Positions 63,560-64,000 of a DNA stretch of 64,000 bases are shown in pieces. The stretch lies in contig CAWZYM010000293.1 in NCBI GenBank assembly GCA_963966185.1, positions 1,090,001 to 1,154,000 of the forward strand, in the 5' to 3' direction. The DNA is from Rhabditoides inermis. Taxonomy: Eukaryota > Nematoda > Chromadorea > Rhabditida > Rhabditidae. A model generated the notes under the pieces. The model was not told the DNA's origin, searched no databases, and saw only the letters and a program-made list of their open reading frames with translations. A program made the translations under genes and the position numbers. Position 1 is the stretch's first letter; the number at the start of each line of letters is the position of its first letter.

Positions 63560-64000
63560 CTATATTTTTCTTATATGTGATAAATAAAGCTACGCCAACG
63601 CATAACATTCCGTAGTTAAAATAATATAAACTCTTTCCGAAGTTGCATTTAATGCTGATTTGAACAGTAGCGAATGATTTATAGTATCGAAGCGATTCAC
63701 ATATAGATTCGGATCAGGTGAGATAGCATCTCGAAAACACCGTTGCTCCGTGAAGAACTGGTTTTGCGCGCAGTACACTACTCAACAGTTCAATCAGCGT
63801 TATTTCTATTTCACTCTCGCGGCCGTATGGATATTCCGACATATTTTCGTATTATGCTACCTATATCAGCTGATTATATTTGTATCATATTATTCTTGAT
63901 TAATGAACGGTAAGCAGTGGGAAGATGATCTTGGAAATGCTCTTGTTTATTTTATAAAAGAGAATGTTGGTCTTGTTGAGAGAGAGAGAGAACGTGAAGC

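Larger units (their letters stand above)
60884..64000 (+). repeat. Tandem duplication unit 2 (cut by window end)
   Basis: Matches 56726-59840 base for base over the parts compared, with one visible difference: the GA tract at 63979-63990 is 2 bases longer than at 59821-59830. The unit continues beyond the window. Confidence 0.95.

Overview
The window is nuclear DNA of a nematode, most likely from the rhabditid/diplogastrid group (clade V). Three lines of evidence support this. Introns are short (many 43-60 nt) and end in TTTCAG or TTGCAG. Several small secreted proteins combine Kunitz-like and Cys-Cys-ending motifs, as is common in nematodes. Most decisively, the minus strand carries five copies of a 106-107 nt gene with every hallmark of an SL2-type spliced-leader RNA: a 22-nt leader ending CCCAGTACTCAAG followed by a GT donor, three stem-loops, an ATTTTTGG Sm site, and a conserved block upstream. 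No tool was run; exon models come from reading splice sites and frames by eye.

Layout. 1-6.3 kb: minus-strand cadherin-family gene running off the left edge, with a block of repeated DNA inside one intron. 6.7-9.5 kb: a foldback element, a small basic-protein gene and mobile-element debris. 9.8-10.6 kb: minus-strand CUB-domain gene fragment. 11.6-12.9 kb: plus-strand gene with a HAX1/MLF-like motif. 13.3-14.5 kb: plus-strand type I membrane protein. 14.8-18.5 kb: three minus-strand genes for small Cys-rich secreted proteins. 18.7-22.9 kb: inverted copy of the 7-9 kb unit, split by a 1.6 kb foldback transposon with 9-bp target duplications. 23.9-24.3 kb: a possible small gene.

26.5-47.3 kb: a segment duplicated three times, each copy holding a seven-transmembrane receptor gene, an SL2 RNA gene and all or part of a small multi-pass membrane-protein gene. 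Copies 1 and 2 of the receptor look intact and copy 3 is truncated. Between copies 1 and 2 lies a second copy of the 17-18.7 kb Kunitz region. Between copies 2 and 3 lie an intron-containing tyrosine recombinase gene and non-LTR and tRNA-like repeat debris. Later insertions (R4/NeSL-like, two CR1/jockey-like, a foldback with tRNA-like sequences) differ between copies and order the events.

48.1-51.7 kb: two minus-strand genes for small single-pass membrane proteins that look paralogous. 53.4-57.2 kb: a 15-exon plus-strand gene of unknown function (about 450 aa). 56.7 kb to the end: a 4,158-bp tandem duplication covering its last two exons and a 1.8 kb palindromic element. The rest is intronic or intergenic DNA rich in GA/CT microsatellites and short inverted-repeat elements.
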